Made by a program: the position numbers and the translations under genes | Origin: Clostridia bacterium | GTDB taxonomy: Bacteria; Bacillota; Clostridia; Christensenellales; Borkfalkiaceae | Length of the DNA: 45,423 nucleotides | Assembly (NCBI GenBank): GCA_017471945.1 | Contig: JAFURH010000083.1 | Location: forward strand, 1-45,423 | Direction of reading: 5' to 3' | The notes under the pieces: generated by a model | What the model was told of the DNA's origin: nothing | Databases searched by the model: none | Seen by the model: the letters and a program-made list of their open reading frames with translations, nothing else | Part shown: positions 1 to 7,464 of the stretch, in pieces | Position numbering within the stretch: the first letter of the stretch is position 1 | How the letters are laid out: the number at the start of each line of letters is the position of its first letter

Positions 1-2
1 AG

Positions 3-401
3 CAGGGCGTGTGGTACGTGTACGCCTTCTGCCGCAAGCAACGGGATTTCCGCTTATTTCGTTTGGGTCGGGTATTCAGCGCGTTTATCACGGAAGAAAA
101 ATTTATCAAACGACCGTTCAAGCGCGAGGATATTCCTTTGAATTACTGGACGAGCGAAACGACCTCCCTCGACGTACGCCTCGAAGTTTCCGAAGCCGCG
201 TTTGCCGACGCGCAGGACTGGCTGGGCGGAGAGAACCTCACGCAAAAAGACGGTAAATGGTACGCGGACGTGACCCTGCCCGACGACGAAGCGCTCGTGC
301 GCAAGATAATCGGCTTAGGCGCGGGCGTGAAAGTATTATCCCCCGCCGCGCTTCAAGCGCGCGTGAAGGAAAGCGCGCAAGCTATCGCTAATTTATATTA
401 A
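3..401 (+). CDS. WYL-domain transcriptional regulator (3' part, 5' end outside window)
   Basis: The reading frame is open from the first bases of the window, so the start lies upstream and only about the last 132 codons are present. It opens with the WYL signature: a W-Y-V-Y-A-F-C stretch followed by R-x-F-R-L-x-R. This matches the ligand-sensing WYL domain of YafY/DeoR-like helix-turn-helix regulators. The C-terminal part (SETTSLDVRLEVSE onward, ending in ALQARVKESAQAIANLY) matches the WCX extension that follows WYL domains. The DNA-binding domain is not visible, so the target cannot be inferred. It is followed by repeat-rich DNA, not by a co-oriented gene. Confidence 0.8.
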   Translation, partial: QGVWYVYAFCRKQRDFRLFRLGRVFSAFITEEKFIKRPFKREDIPLNYWTSETTSLDVRLEVSEAAFADAQDWLGGENLTQKDGKWYADVTLPDDEALVRKIIGLGAGVKVLSPAALQARVKESAQAIANLY

Positions 402-721
402 CCAACAAGGGTCAAAGGACGGGAAGTCCTGAAACTCAGTTTCTGGTGGGGTGCAGGGGCAACGCCCCGCATTAACAGGACTTCTAAAAGCAACCGATAG
501 GTTGCGCCTTTTGTGGCGCAAGCCACACATTCGCCGAACGGCGAAAAATATACTCCTCATCCGTCAACTTCGTTGCCACCTTCCCCCACAGGGGAAGGCT
601 TTTTTTGCCTCCCTTGTGTAAAGGGAGCTGTCAACGCAGTTGACTGAGGGATTGTCAAGCCAAAAAAAAGAAAAGCCCCTGTTCCCCAAGAGCTTTCCCT
701 TTTATCCTAATTCTTTAAATT
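402..721. repeat. Cluster of palindromic repeats and hairpins (no gene)
   Basis: This 320-bp stretch has no credible gene and is almost wholly self-complementary. Visible in order: a 9-bp inverted pair GAAGTCCTG (423-431) / CAGGACTTC (476-484) enclosing GAAAC-tca-GTTTC and GGGGC-aac-GCCCC; GCAACC-gata-GGTTGC (490-505); TGTGGC-gcaa-GCCACA (512-527); TTCGCC-gaac-GGCGAA (530-545); then two related units in inverted orientation around a T-run (about 553-600 and 607-655). Each of the last two combines a CCTCA..CGTCAAC part with a C-rich/G-rich hairpin. This resembles intergenic repeats I remember from many gut Clostridia genomes. The distal hairpins may also terminate the flanking transcripts. Confidence 0.7.
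664..712 (-). terminator. Possible terminator of the LRR lipoprotein gene
   Basis: Just downstream of the lipoprotein stop codon, the minus strand reads AAAGC ... GCTTTTC followed by a run of T (plus-strand A-run at about 664-671). The stem is short and the loop long, so this is a weak call. Confidence 0.35.
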
Positions 722-2362
722 TTACAACGCAACTTCTCCGTCCGTGCAAACCACCTTCGTCGCAGGGACAAAACTATTCCAAAAAGTATCTTTTTCAATC
801 TTATTCCATTCTTCAACCGTTCCTGTAAAAGTGATACTCCTTAAACTACTGCAACGCTCGAACGCCCATCCACCTATGCTTGTCACGCCGCTCCCAATTG
901 TCACGCTCGTTAAACTACTGCAACGAATGAACGCACAACTCCCAATACTCGTCACGCCGTTCCCAATTGTCGCGCTCGTTAAATTACTGCAATCATTAAA
1001 CGCATAATCCCCAATGCTTGTCACGCTGTTCGGAATAGTAATACTCGTTAAATTTGCGCAATAATAGAACGCCTCTTTCCCAATACTCGTCACGCCGTTT
1101 GGAATAGTAATACTCGTCAAACTACTGCAATACTTGAACGCATATTGATTGATTTCCGTGATATAACTCGGTAAGGTCAATGCCGTTTCTTCGCCACAAT
1201 ATCCCACTAAAATCTTTTCTACTCCGTCGGTATATACGACGTATCCGTTATCATTCGTAAGCTTCGTTCCCGTAAACGTATCTTCGTTATTATATACCGC
1301 TAAGGCATAACATCCTAAAAAACCGTTCTCGCTCGAATCTTTTTCTACCGTGAAATGTAAAGATTTATTAACAACTTCTACAAGACTATAGCAACCAAAG
1401 AACGCCTCTTTCCCAATACTCGTCACACTATTCGGGATAGTAATACTCGTTAATTTATCGCAAGCCTTAAACGCACTATTCCCAATGCTCGTCACGCTAT
1501 TCGGAATAGTGATACTCATTAAACTATCGCAACCATTGAACGCATAGTTTCCAATAGTCGTCACGCTGTTCGGAATTTTCAGTTCTTTGACAATCTGATT
1601 ATTTAAATGCAAATTCCCGTCTCTCCATAAAGGATTAGCAAAAATGCCGTCAAACGCAATATTGCACCAAGCAACCATATCCGTGATATATACATCTATA
1701 GGCTCAGTTCTTCCCTCAAATCCAAACGCATCATTCCCAATGCTCGTCACGCTATTCGGGATAGTGATACTCGTTAAACTACTGCACTGAGAGAACGCAC
1801 TGTTCTCAATGCTCGTCACCGTGTCGGGAATTGTCAATTTTTGCGTTTTTACATAGCGAGAATTTTCCCCGAAAAAGTAATCCAAAATCTTCGTCACTTT
1901 TCTGCCTTTATACATAGACGGGATTGTCAGCTCCGTTAAATAACAAGCGTTGCCCGCTTTCACGCCGTAAGTACCGTCGTCCATTAAGTAAAAATCAAAT
2001 TCTTCGGCGTTTTCAATCGTCACTTGCCCTGCGATTTTGCCTAAGTTCGTTTCCGTGCCGTTGGTCAGCACGATAACAAGCTCGCCGAGCTTATTCAATT
2101 TAATTTCTTTAATCCCAACGCCTTGCGCGCCCGTTTCGCCTTTTTCGCCCTGTGCGCCTTTCACGGCTTCTAAAAATTCGTCAAGCGAGCCTTCAAAGCC
2201 CAAGTCCTTTGCTTTTGCATACACCGTTTCCACCGTCCAAACGGTTTCCCCGTCGTTTGCGGGCTTTTTGCTTTCTTCTTCGCAAGCCGCCAATCCGACC
2301 GCCACGCAACCGACCGTCAAGCAAGCCAATAAGCCTACTAATACTTTTTTAATCTTTTTCAT
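722..2362 (-). CDS. BspA-type leucine-rich-repeat surface lipoprotein
   Basis: The protein has 546 residues. The N-terminus is a lipoprotein signal peptide (MKKIKKVLVGLLACL..., lipobox L-A-A-C with Cys27), so it is predicted to be exported and lipid-anchored. Residues 70-85 form a short collagen-like Gly-X-Y patch (GAQGEKGETGAQG). From about residue 145 onward there are about ten BspA/LRR_5 repeats of the form LTSITIPNSVTSIGxxAFxxC, interrupted by two non-repeat inserts (about 225-255 and 345-400). BspA-type proteins commonly mediate adhesion to host or other cells, but the ligand here is unknown. It stands alone, with an AAGGAG ribosome binding site 9 bases upstream. Its promoter carries a poly-G tract, described separately, which suggests ON/OFF variation as expected for a surface adhesin. 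Confidence 0.9.
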   Translation of the reverse strand: MKKIKKVLVGLLACLTVGCVAVGLAACEEESKKPANDGETVWTVETVYAKAKDLGFEGSLDEFLEAVKGAQGEKGETGAQGVGIKEIKLNKLGELVIVLTNGTETNLGKIAGQVTIENAEEFDFYLMDDGTYGVKAGNACYLTELTIPSMYKGRKVTKILDYFFGENSRYVKTQKLTIPDTVTSIENSAFSQCSSLTSITIPNSVTSIGNDAFGFEGRTEPIDVYITDMVAWCNIAFDGIFANPLWRDGNLHLNNQIVKELKIPNSVTTIGNYAFNGCDSLMSITIPNSVTSIGNSAFKACDKLTSITIPNSVTSIGKEAFFGCYSLVEVVNKSLHFTVEKDSSENGFLGCYALAVYNNEDTFTGTKLTNDNGYVVYTDGVEKILVGYCGEETALTLPSYITEINQYAFKYCSSLTSITIPNGVTSIGKEAFYYCANLTSITIPNSVTSIGDYAFNDCSNLTSATIGNGVTSIGSCAFIRCSSLTSVTIGSGVTSIGGWAFERCSSLRSITFTGTVEEWNKIEKDTFWNSFVPATKVVCTDGEVAL

Positions 2363-2385
2363 TTTAGTACACTCCTTCTTTTTAC

Positions 2386-2428
2386 ATTATATCACGGCTC
2401 CCCCCCCCCCTTGTCAAGTTTTTGACAA
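2386..2428 (-). promoter_or_regulatory. Promoter with poly-G(11) tract between -35 and -10, likely phase-variable
   Basis: On the minus strand a consensus -35 TTGACA (2417-2412) and a consensus -10 TATAAT (2391-2386, with an extended TGA before it) are separated by 20 bp. The spacer contains 11 consecutive G (plus-strand C, 2400-2410). The optimum for sigma-A promoters is about 17 bp, so an 8-G tract would restore ideal spacing. An inverted repeat TTGTCAA-aaac-TTGACAA (2428-2411) overlaps the -35 box. The ribosome binding site AAGGAG (2377-2372) and the ATG at 2362 follow. Confidence 0.8.
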
Positions 2429-2561
2429 TATAAAAAAGAAAAAAACATTTAAAAAAACGCTGCTCCAATCCCCCAAAAGGCGAGGCCGTTTTTCTTAACT
2501 TCGGCATAATCAAAGCTTTTCAAGCCTATAATAATATAAAAGTAGTTAGGCAGGAAAGAGA

Positions 2562-3608
2562 ATGAAAAAAATTGCGTTTACGGGCGGTGGGAGCGCGGGG
2601 CACGTCGTGCCCAATTTATCGTTGATCAGCGAGATCCTCGCAAGCGGGGAAGCGGACGTTTGTTATTTCGGCTCGAACGGCATCGAAAAATCGCTGGTAG
2701 AGCGGCTGAGAATCCCTTATTATCAAACGGAATGTCCCAAGCTCGTGCGCGGGAAATCTTTTTCCGCGCTCAGAAAAAACCTCAAAATCCCCTGCCTTTT
2801 AAAAAAAGCCGTAAAGCACGCGGAGATCGGTTTAAAGACCTTCGCGCCCGACGTCGTATTCTCCAAAGGCGGTTACGTGGCTCTGCCCGTCGTGCTCGCG
2901 GCGCGGCGGTTAAAAATCCCCTGCCTTACCCACGAAAGCGATTTTTCGCCCGGGCTCGCGAATAAACTGATCGCGAAAAAATGCGAACGGGTGCTCACGT
3001 CCTTCCCCGAAACGGCGGATAAATTCAAAAACGGCAAATACACGGGCGCGCCCGTGCGCAGAGAACTGTTCGGGTATTCCAAAGCGGAATCCGCGCGGAA
3101 ATTTTCCGCGCCGACCGATAAAAAAACGCTCCTCGTCTTTGGCGGCGGGAGCGGCAGCGCGGCGATCAACGAAGCCCTGCGCGAAAGCCTGCCTACCCTT
3201 TGCAAAAAATACTTCGTCCTGCATATCTGCGGCAAGGGCAACGTGGTGGAAAGCAACCTTAAAAACTACCGCCAAGAAGAGTTCGTCGCGGATATGGGTG
3301 CGGCGTACGCGCTTTCCGATATGGTGATCGCGCGTGCGGGCGCAGGTACGGTCTTTGAAATTTTAGCGCTCAAAAAACCCGCGCTGTTGATTCCCTTAGA
3401 GGGTCAAACGCGGGGCGATCAGAAAGAAAACGCGCGGTATTTCGAAAAGAAAGGACTGTGCCGCGTGTTGAAGCAATCCGAGCTATATCGCTTGGAAGCG
3501 GCGATCGACGAATGTTTTTCGGACGAAGGCTTAAAAGAACGGCTCGCCGTTTCCGATTTCGTTTGCGGGAACTCGAATATCCTGCACGAGATCCGTAAAT
3601 TTTTATAA
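2562..3608 (+). CDS. murG: UDP-GlcNAc:lipid I GlcNAc transferase MurG
   Basis: This enzyme transfers GlcNAc from UDP-GlcNAc to lipid I to make lipid II, the last cytoplasmic step of peptidoglycan precursor synthesis, on the inner membrane face. The 348 residues match the family length. The N-terminal glycine-rich loop GGGSAGHVVPN is diagnostic. Further family features are FSKGGYVALPVV, the second-domain loop FGGGSGSAAINEA, the donor-site region ARAGAGTVFEI and PLEGQTRGDQKENA. A GGAAAGAG ribosome binding site precedes the ATG. A TATAAT box lies at 2527-2532 without a clear -35. It sits alone ahead of yunB, with 3 bases between, and not in a dcw cluster. Confidence 0.95.
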   Translation: MKKIAFTGGGSAGHVVPNLSLISEILASGEADVCYFGSNGIEKSLVERLRIPYYQTECPKLVRGKSFSALRKNLKIPCLLKKAVKHAEIGLKTFAPDVVFSKGGYVALPVVLAARRLKIPCLTHESDFSPGLANKLIAKKCERVLTSFPETADKFKNGKYTGAPVRRELFGYSKAESARKFSAPTDKKTLLVFGGGSGSAAINEALRESLPTLCKKYFVLHICGKGNVVESNLKNYRQEEFVADMGAAYALSDMVIARAGAGTVFEILALKKPALLIPLEGQTRGDQKENARYFEKKGLCRVLKQSELYRLEAAIDECFSDEGLKERLAVSDFVCGNSNILHEIRKFL

Positions 3609-3611
3609 ACA

Positions 3612-4319
3612 ATGAAAGTTCGTTATTACGACGAAAACGGCAATATCCGCACGAAAAAATCCCGCCGTCGTAGAATGAGCGGAAAAAAGAAATTTTTTCT
3701 GATCCTTTCTATCGTACTCGTTCTCGCGATCGGGATTTTTATCTATTTCCAACGCAACGTCACCCGCGTGTTGATCTCTATCAGCGAAGCGACGATGCGC
3801 GCTTCCACCACTATTGCGGTCAACGACGCGGTGTATTACACCCTCAGCGACGAAATGCGGTACGAGGATCTCGTCGCCGTCGAGCGCGACGAGCAAGGCA
3901 ACATCACGGCGGTTTCCGCAAACGTACTCAAAATCAACAAGATCGCGCGGGACACCGCGTCCATCTCTCAATCCAATTTAAAAAATTTAAGCCTAAACGG
4001 TATCCCCGTTCCCTTGGGCGCGCTGACGGGTATCGAAGCGTTCGCGGGGTTAGGACCGCGAATCCATTTCCGTATCATACCCGTAAGCTCGGTTTCCTGC
4101 GATTTCTCCTCGGCGTTCGAAAGCGTAGGCATCAACCAAACCAAGCACACCATATACTTAAACGTGATCGCGGACATCAGTATCGTTATGCCCTCGCGCA
4201 CGGAACGGTTTTCGGTTTTGACGGAAATAATGGTCGGCGAATTCGTTATCGTCGGCGAGATTCCCGAAACCTTTCTGCAAACGGATATCTTCGGCGACAA
4301 AGCCCAACTCTCGCCTTAA
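3612..4319 (+). CDS. yunB: Sporulation protein YunB family
   Basis: The protein has 235 residues. A basic N-terminus (KKSRRRRMSGKK) precedes one membrane helix at about residues 28-46, then a predicted extracytoplasmic domain. The central and C-terminal parts carry the YunB hallmarks: NGIPVPLGALTGIEAF, GPRIHFRIIPVSSVSCDF, ESVGINQTKHTIYLNV, and a VGEFVIVGEIPETF end. In Bacillus, YunB belongs to the mother-cell sporulation regulon, and its molecular role is unclear. Here it starts 3 bases after murG and is probably co-transcribed, an odd pairing of a vegetative and a sporulation gene. Downstream lie a palindromic repeat and a convergent gene. Confidence 0.88.
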   Translation: MKVRYYDENGNIRTKKSRRRRMSGKKKFFLILSIVLVLAIGIFIYFQRNVTRVLISISEATMRASTTIAVNDAVYYTLSDEMRYEDLVAVERDEQGNITAVSANVLKINKIARDTASISQSNLKNLSLNGIPVPLGALTGIEAFAGLGPRIHFRIIPVSSVSCDFSSAFESVGINQTKHTIYLNVIADISIVMPSRTERFSVLTEIMVGEFVIVGEIPETFLQTDIFGDKAQLSP

Positions 4320-4333
4320 AGCTTATCGTAAAG

Positions 4334-4427
4334 TCCCTGGGATTGCTTCACTTCGTTCGCAATGACGCGTAGTTGCTTCTGTCATTGCGAGCGTAGCCGT
4401 CAGGCGTAGCGCGGCAATCCCCTTGAC
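4334..4427. repeat. MITE-like palindromic intergenic repeat
   Basis: GGGATTGCTTCACTTCGTTCGCAATGACG (first 16 bases at 4339-4354) is matched in inverted orientation by TCATTGCGAGCG (4382-4393) and GCGGCAATCCCC (4410-4422). The pair folds into a long stem around the centre at about 4375. The TCATTGCGAGC...GCAATCCC pattern is one I recall as widespread in bacterial intergenic regions. It sits between the yunB stop and the terminator of the convergent XRE gene. Confidence 0.65.
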
Positions 4428-4440
4428 CGTTTCCCAACCA

Positions 4441-4467
4441 AAAAACTCCGCTTCCCGCGGAGTTTTT
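4441..4467. terminator. Rho-independent terminator of the XRE regulator gene
   Basis: Stem AAAACTCCGC (4442-4451), loop TTCCC, then GCGGAGTTTT (4457-4466), with T-runs on both strands. On the minus strand it begins right at the stop codon of the XRE gene. It could also stop plus-strand transcripts from murG-yunB. Confidence 0.85.
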
Positions 4468-4687
4468 AATCGTCTGTGATCCCCAAAATATAATCGACGG
4501 AAACGTCGAAATACAAAGCAAGCTTAAAAAGCGCCTGCGCGGACGGCTCTTGCTTCCCGTTCTCCCAATAGCTTATCGAAGCGTTACTTACCTCGATATC
4601 CGCCGCGAGCTTATTTTGCCCGATATTTTTCTCCGTCCGAAGCGTTTTCAGCCGCTCCCCCATTACTTTACAGTCAAACTTCTTCAT
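4466..4687 (-). CDS. Small XRE-family (HTH_3) transcriptional regulator
   Basis: The 73-residue protein is essentially one Cro/C1-type helix-turn-helix domain: ERLKTLRTEKNIGQNKLAADIEVSNASISYWENGKQEPSAQ, then a helix ending in DVSVDYILGITDD. This is the usual single-domain XRE repressor. It has no sensor domain. It is divergent from a zinc-ribbon membrane protein gene. The 112-bp gap holds two related palindromes (CTAATTATAATTAG and CTAACAATAATTAG), the obvious candidates for its operator. No Shine-Dalgarno precedes the ATG. A TAGAAT hexamer 8 bases upstream would fit a leaderless transcript, so the exact start is less certain (the Met at residue 9 is an alternative). Confidence 0.88.
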   Translation of the reverse strand: MKKFDCKVMGERLKTLRTEKNIGQNKLAADIEVSNASISYWENGKQEPSAQALFKLALYFDVSVDYILGITDD

Positions 4688-4700
4688 ATCTATAATTATT

Positions 4701-4753
4701 CTAACAATAATTAGTGAAAAATACTTGACTTCTAATTATAATTAGAGTATAAT
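4701..4753 (+). promoter_or_regulatory. Divergent promoter/operator for the zinc-ribbon gene and the XRE gene
   Basis: On the plus strand, -35 TTGACT (4725-4730), a 17-bp spacer and -10 TATAAT (4748-4753) make a near-consensus promoter. The spacer is filled by a perfect 14-bp palindrome CTAATTATAATTAG (4732-4745). A second, imperfect copy CTAACAATAATTAG (4701-4714) lies 31 bp away, about three helical turns, next to the XRE start. Repressor binding at the first site would block RNA polymerase directly. Confidence 0.75.
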
Positions 4754-4799
4754 GTTTTTATTAATTTAAAAAACACACGTTATAAAAAGGAGATTTTTT

Positions 4800-5978
4800 A
4801 TGGTCTGTAAACAATGTGGAACGGAAGTCCCTAAGGGCAAATACGTCTGCCCGAAGTGTCTTAGTCACGTCGTAGCTTTACAACAATCGGAAAAGCTCGC
4901 GCAAATCAAAGCAAAGCAAAAAAGAACGGTGCAGGATATTTTCAAATCGCCCATTTTTTTGGCTTACACCATCGTCCTTACCGCAATTGCTTTTCTTTGT
5001 ACGGGTAACACCATATTTTCGATTGATTTTTCCGCCTTTTCGAAAATAAAAATCAGCCATACGGGCGATCTTATCGTTTTGTTCATTTATGCGTTATTTA
5101 TTATTCCGCCAATCGTTTCCGCAACCGCAAGCTGGAAACTGTTTCTACATAAAAAGACTTTTAACGGAATGAATATTCAAAGCTTGAAAAAATATCCGAG
5201 TTTTTATAGGAAAGTTTTTAAAATAATTCAAGTTTTATTAACGATTATATTCGTTTTTATAATGGTTTTAGTGATTGTTTTAACTATTACAGCGGCGAAA
5301 ATGAGCAACGAAATCTCACAATTTGGAGCTGACGCGGGCTCGTACGGATTCGGGGGCGTTGAAGCCGTTGCGGGATCGCTGGCAGGGCTTTTAAACGCAG
5401 GAATCGCATTTATGATTATCATACCTATCGTCGTTTTCGTGATTTTATTTATTTGTTTGCACTTTTTCAAAAATACCTACGAAAAGATTAACGTGTATTT
5501 CGAAAAGCTTTTTAATTTCTACGCAAGCGGAGAATTTCACGTAAACGAACAATTATCAAACGTTCGGTTATACGTGTTGGCAGGGCTTTTCCTTTCTTTG
5601 GGCATCGCTTCTTATACGGGTCCTTTTTCGGGAATAGGAATTTACTGCATTTGTAACGGACTCTATCTGATTTTAAGCGCGTTATTCTTCGAATATTCCG
5701 AAAAAACGCAAAAAGCGAATATTTTAAAATTCAAGGAAGAGCACGCAAAGATGGTGGAAATCAACAAACAAACGAGCTTGGAAAAAGCCGAGCTCAATCG
5801 CATACAACGGGAAAAGGAACGGGAAATCGAGCTTGAAAAGCAACGTAAAAAAGAGGAAGAGGAACGCAAGGCACAACAAGCACAGCAAAAGCAACAAGAG
5901 CTTATGCAACAAATGATGAATCAATGGCTCGCTCAAAATATCGGGAAATCACCGCAAAATCCTACCAATAAAACTTAA
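4800..5978 (+). CDS. Zinc-ribbon multi-pass membrane protein with C-terminal coiled coil, function unknown
   Basis: The protein has 392 residues. It starts with a zinc ribbon (Cys3, Cys6, Cys17, Cys20; CKQCG...CPKC). About six hydrophobic segments follow (near 52-70, 90-110, 142-166, 198-222, 255-275 and 278-297). The highly charged, Gln/Glu/Lys-rich tail (about 300-372) should form a cytoplasmic coiled coil. I do not recognise a family beyond the zinc-ribbon-plus-membrane type common in Firmicutes. It has a strong AAGGAG site and its own promoter with a palindrome in the spacer. The divergent XRE protein is therefore its probable repressor. Its AT-richer codon use than its neighbours is mild support for recent acquisition. 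Confidence 0.8.
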   Translation: MVCKQCGTEVPKGKYVCPKCLSHVVALQQSEKLAQIKAKQKRTVQDIFKSPIFLAYTIVLTAIAFLCTGNTIFSIDFSAFSKIKISHTGDLIVLFIYALFIIPPIVSATASWKLFLHKKTFNGMNIQSLKKYPSFYRKVFKIIQVLLTIIFVFIMVLVIVLTITAAKMSNEISQFGADAGSYGFGGVEAVAGSLAGLLNAGIAFMIIIPIVVFVILFICLHFFKNTYEKINVYFEKLFNFYASGEFHVNEQLSNVRLYVLAGLFLSLGIASYTGPFSGIGIYCICNGLYLILSALFFEYSEKTQKANILKFKEEHAKMVEINKQTSLEKAELNRIQREKEREIELEKQRKKEEEERKAQQAQQKQQELMQQMMNQWLAQNIGKSPQNPTNKT

Positions 5979-5984
5979 CCTTAA

Positions 5985-6012
5985 AAAATCGGGGCAAACA
6001 GCCCCGATTTTT
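5985..6012. terminator. Bidirectional rho-independent terminator
   Basis: AAAAATCGGGGC-aaaca-GCCCCGATTTTT forms a perfect stem with A/T runs on both sides. It lies between two converging genes and serves both the zinc-ribbon gene (+) and the spoVA genes (-). Confidence 0.92.
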
Positions 6013-6394
6013 AATTTTTCTTACTTTTCGCCTTGAAGATCATCGCCATTATAAAAGAGAAGATCACCGCCGCGCTTACCCCCGCGCTCGCCGCGCTTAA
6101 AGCACCCGTGAACGCGCCGAATAAGCCTTTTTGCGCGCCGCGTATCGCCCCGTTCGCCAGCAAATACCCAAAGCCCGAGATCGGCACGGTCGCCCCAGCG
6201 CCCGCGAAATCCACGAGGTATTGATACAGCCCCAAGCCCTGCAACACCACCCCCGCAAGCATAAAGATCACGAGTATTTTTCCTGACGTGAGGTCGGTGA
6301 AATTGATCACGATCTGCGCGATCATACAAATCAAGCCGCCGACCGCAAACGCCTTTGCAAACGTAAATAAAATATCCCAATATTGCGAAAACAT
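6011..6394 (-). CDS. spoVAE: Stage V sporulation protein AE (SpoVAEb type)
   Basis: The 127-residue, very hydrophobic protein belongs to the SpoVAC/SpoVAE membrane family, which forms the dipicolinic acid channel of the spore inner membrane. Visible family features are the AFAVGGLICMIAQ segment, LVDFAGAGATVPISGFGYLLANGA and the C-terminal membrane helix. It follows spoVAD by 12 bases, the conserved C-D-E order. It would act in the forespore to load Ca-dipicolinate and at germination to release it. The neighbouring spoVAD and spoVAC make the assignment firm; AE versus AEb naming is the only doubt. Confidence 0.93.
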   Translation of the reverse strand: MFSQYWDILFTFAKAFAVGGLICMIAQIVINFTDLTSGKILVIFMLAGVVLQGLGLYQYLVDFAGAGATVPISGFGYLLANGAIRGAQKGLFGAFTGALSAASAGVSAAVIFSFIMAMIFKAKSKKN

Positions 6395-6406
6395 ATCTTT
6401 TCTCCC

Positions 6407-7396
6407 TCAAACGTTCTCGATACTCACCGCGTGGCAAATACAAGGAATCGATTCCCCTTGCCCGCTCGAAACGGTAGATAATAACGCGCCCGTCGCGCAC
6501 AGCAAAACGCGGTTTAATTCGCGGTTTTTCAGTTTGTCGTAAATATACGAATTAAACACGACCGCCGAACACCCCGCGCCGCTACCGCCTTGGAACTCGT
6601 CCTCGATCACTTTATAAATGATCTCTCCGCAGTCCACGTGGTTGCTTTGCATATCCACGCCCTTTTCCCAAGTGAGGTCTTTCACGATACGGCTCCCCAA
6701 AGCCCCCAGATCGCCCGTTAAGATAAGGTCGTAATCGGTGGGTTTTCTGCCCGTATCCCGAAGGTGGGTCAAAATAGTATCGCACGCGGCGGGCGCCATC
6801 GCCGCGCCCATATTGTTCACGTCCGTGATCCCGAAATCCACGACCTTCCCAAACGTCGCCGAAGTGATCGCGATCGGGCTACCCGTGTCCGCGATGAACG
6901 CCCCGCCCGCACCCGTCACCGTCCATTGTGATTGCGGCGGGCGGGTATTGCCGAGCTCTAAGGGATAGCGGTATTGCCTTTCTGCGGAAGAGAAATGACT
7001 GCCCGTCGCCGCGACGATCTTTTTTGCGTACCCGCCGTCGATAAAGGTCGCCGCCAGCGCGTATGCTTCCGCGAGCGTGGAACACGCGCCGTATACCCCG
7101 ATAAACGGGAAATCGAAATCCCGTGCGGTGAACGACGCGGAAATGATCTGATTGAGCAGATCGCCCGAAATGAACATATCCGTTTCTTTTTCGCTACCCC
7201 CGCCGTTTTTGATCGCCTGACGGGCGGCAAAGGTCAGCATTTTACATTCCGCTTTCTCATAGGTAGATTCCCCGAACGTGTCGTCGTCGAGCGTTTTATC
7301 CACGTATTTCCCGACGATCCCCGCGCACTCCTTAGGTCCTGCGATCGTACCCGTCGCGACGATCCTCGGCTGATTTTTGAAAAATATCGTCTGCAT
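6407..7396 (-). CDS. spoVAD: Stage V sporulation protein AD
   Basis: The 329-residue protein has a thiolase-like fold as in SpoVAD, the soluble dipicolinic-acid-binding subunit of the SpoVA channel. Typical segments are FKNQPRIVATGTIAGPKE, the DLLNQIISASF region, GVYGACSTLAEAYALAA, VTGAGGAFIADTG, GDLGALGSRI and CGEIIYKVIEDEFQGGSGAGCSA. Length is normal for the family. It lies between spoVAC (68 bases upstream) and spoVAE (12 bases downstream), so it is part of a three-gene forespore operon. No spoVAA, AB or AF is present in the window. Confidence 0.95.
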   Translation of the reverse strand: MQTIFFKNQPRIVATGTIAGPKECAGIVGKYVDKTLDDDTFGESTYEKAECKMLTFAARQAIKNGGGSEKETDMFISGDLLNQIISASFTARDFDFPFIGVYGACSTLAEAYALAATFIDGGYAKKIVAATGSHFSSAERQYRYPLELGNTRPPQSQWTVTGAGGAFIADTGSPIAITSATFGKVVDFGITDVNNMGAAMAPAACDTILTHLRDTGRKPTDYDLILTGDLGALGSRIVKDLTWEKGVDMQSNHVDCGEIIYKVIEDEFQGGSGAGCSAVVFNSYIYDKLKNRELNRVLLCATGALLSTVSSGQGESIPCICHAVSIENV

Positions 7397-7464
7397 ATAC
7401 GAGCAGTATGCTTCAAAGCTGAAAAATTATGCGAAAGCGCCCCAACAAAACGGAGCGCTGTTTT

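Noticed and set aside
744..1007. Repeats in the LRR gene read as tandem DNA repeats
   Set aside because: They follow the 69-base period of LRR_5 units in the minus-strand coding frame.
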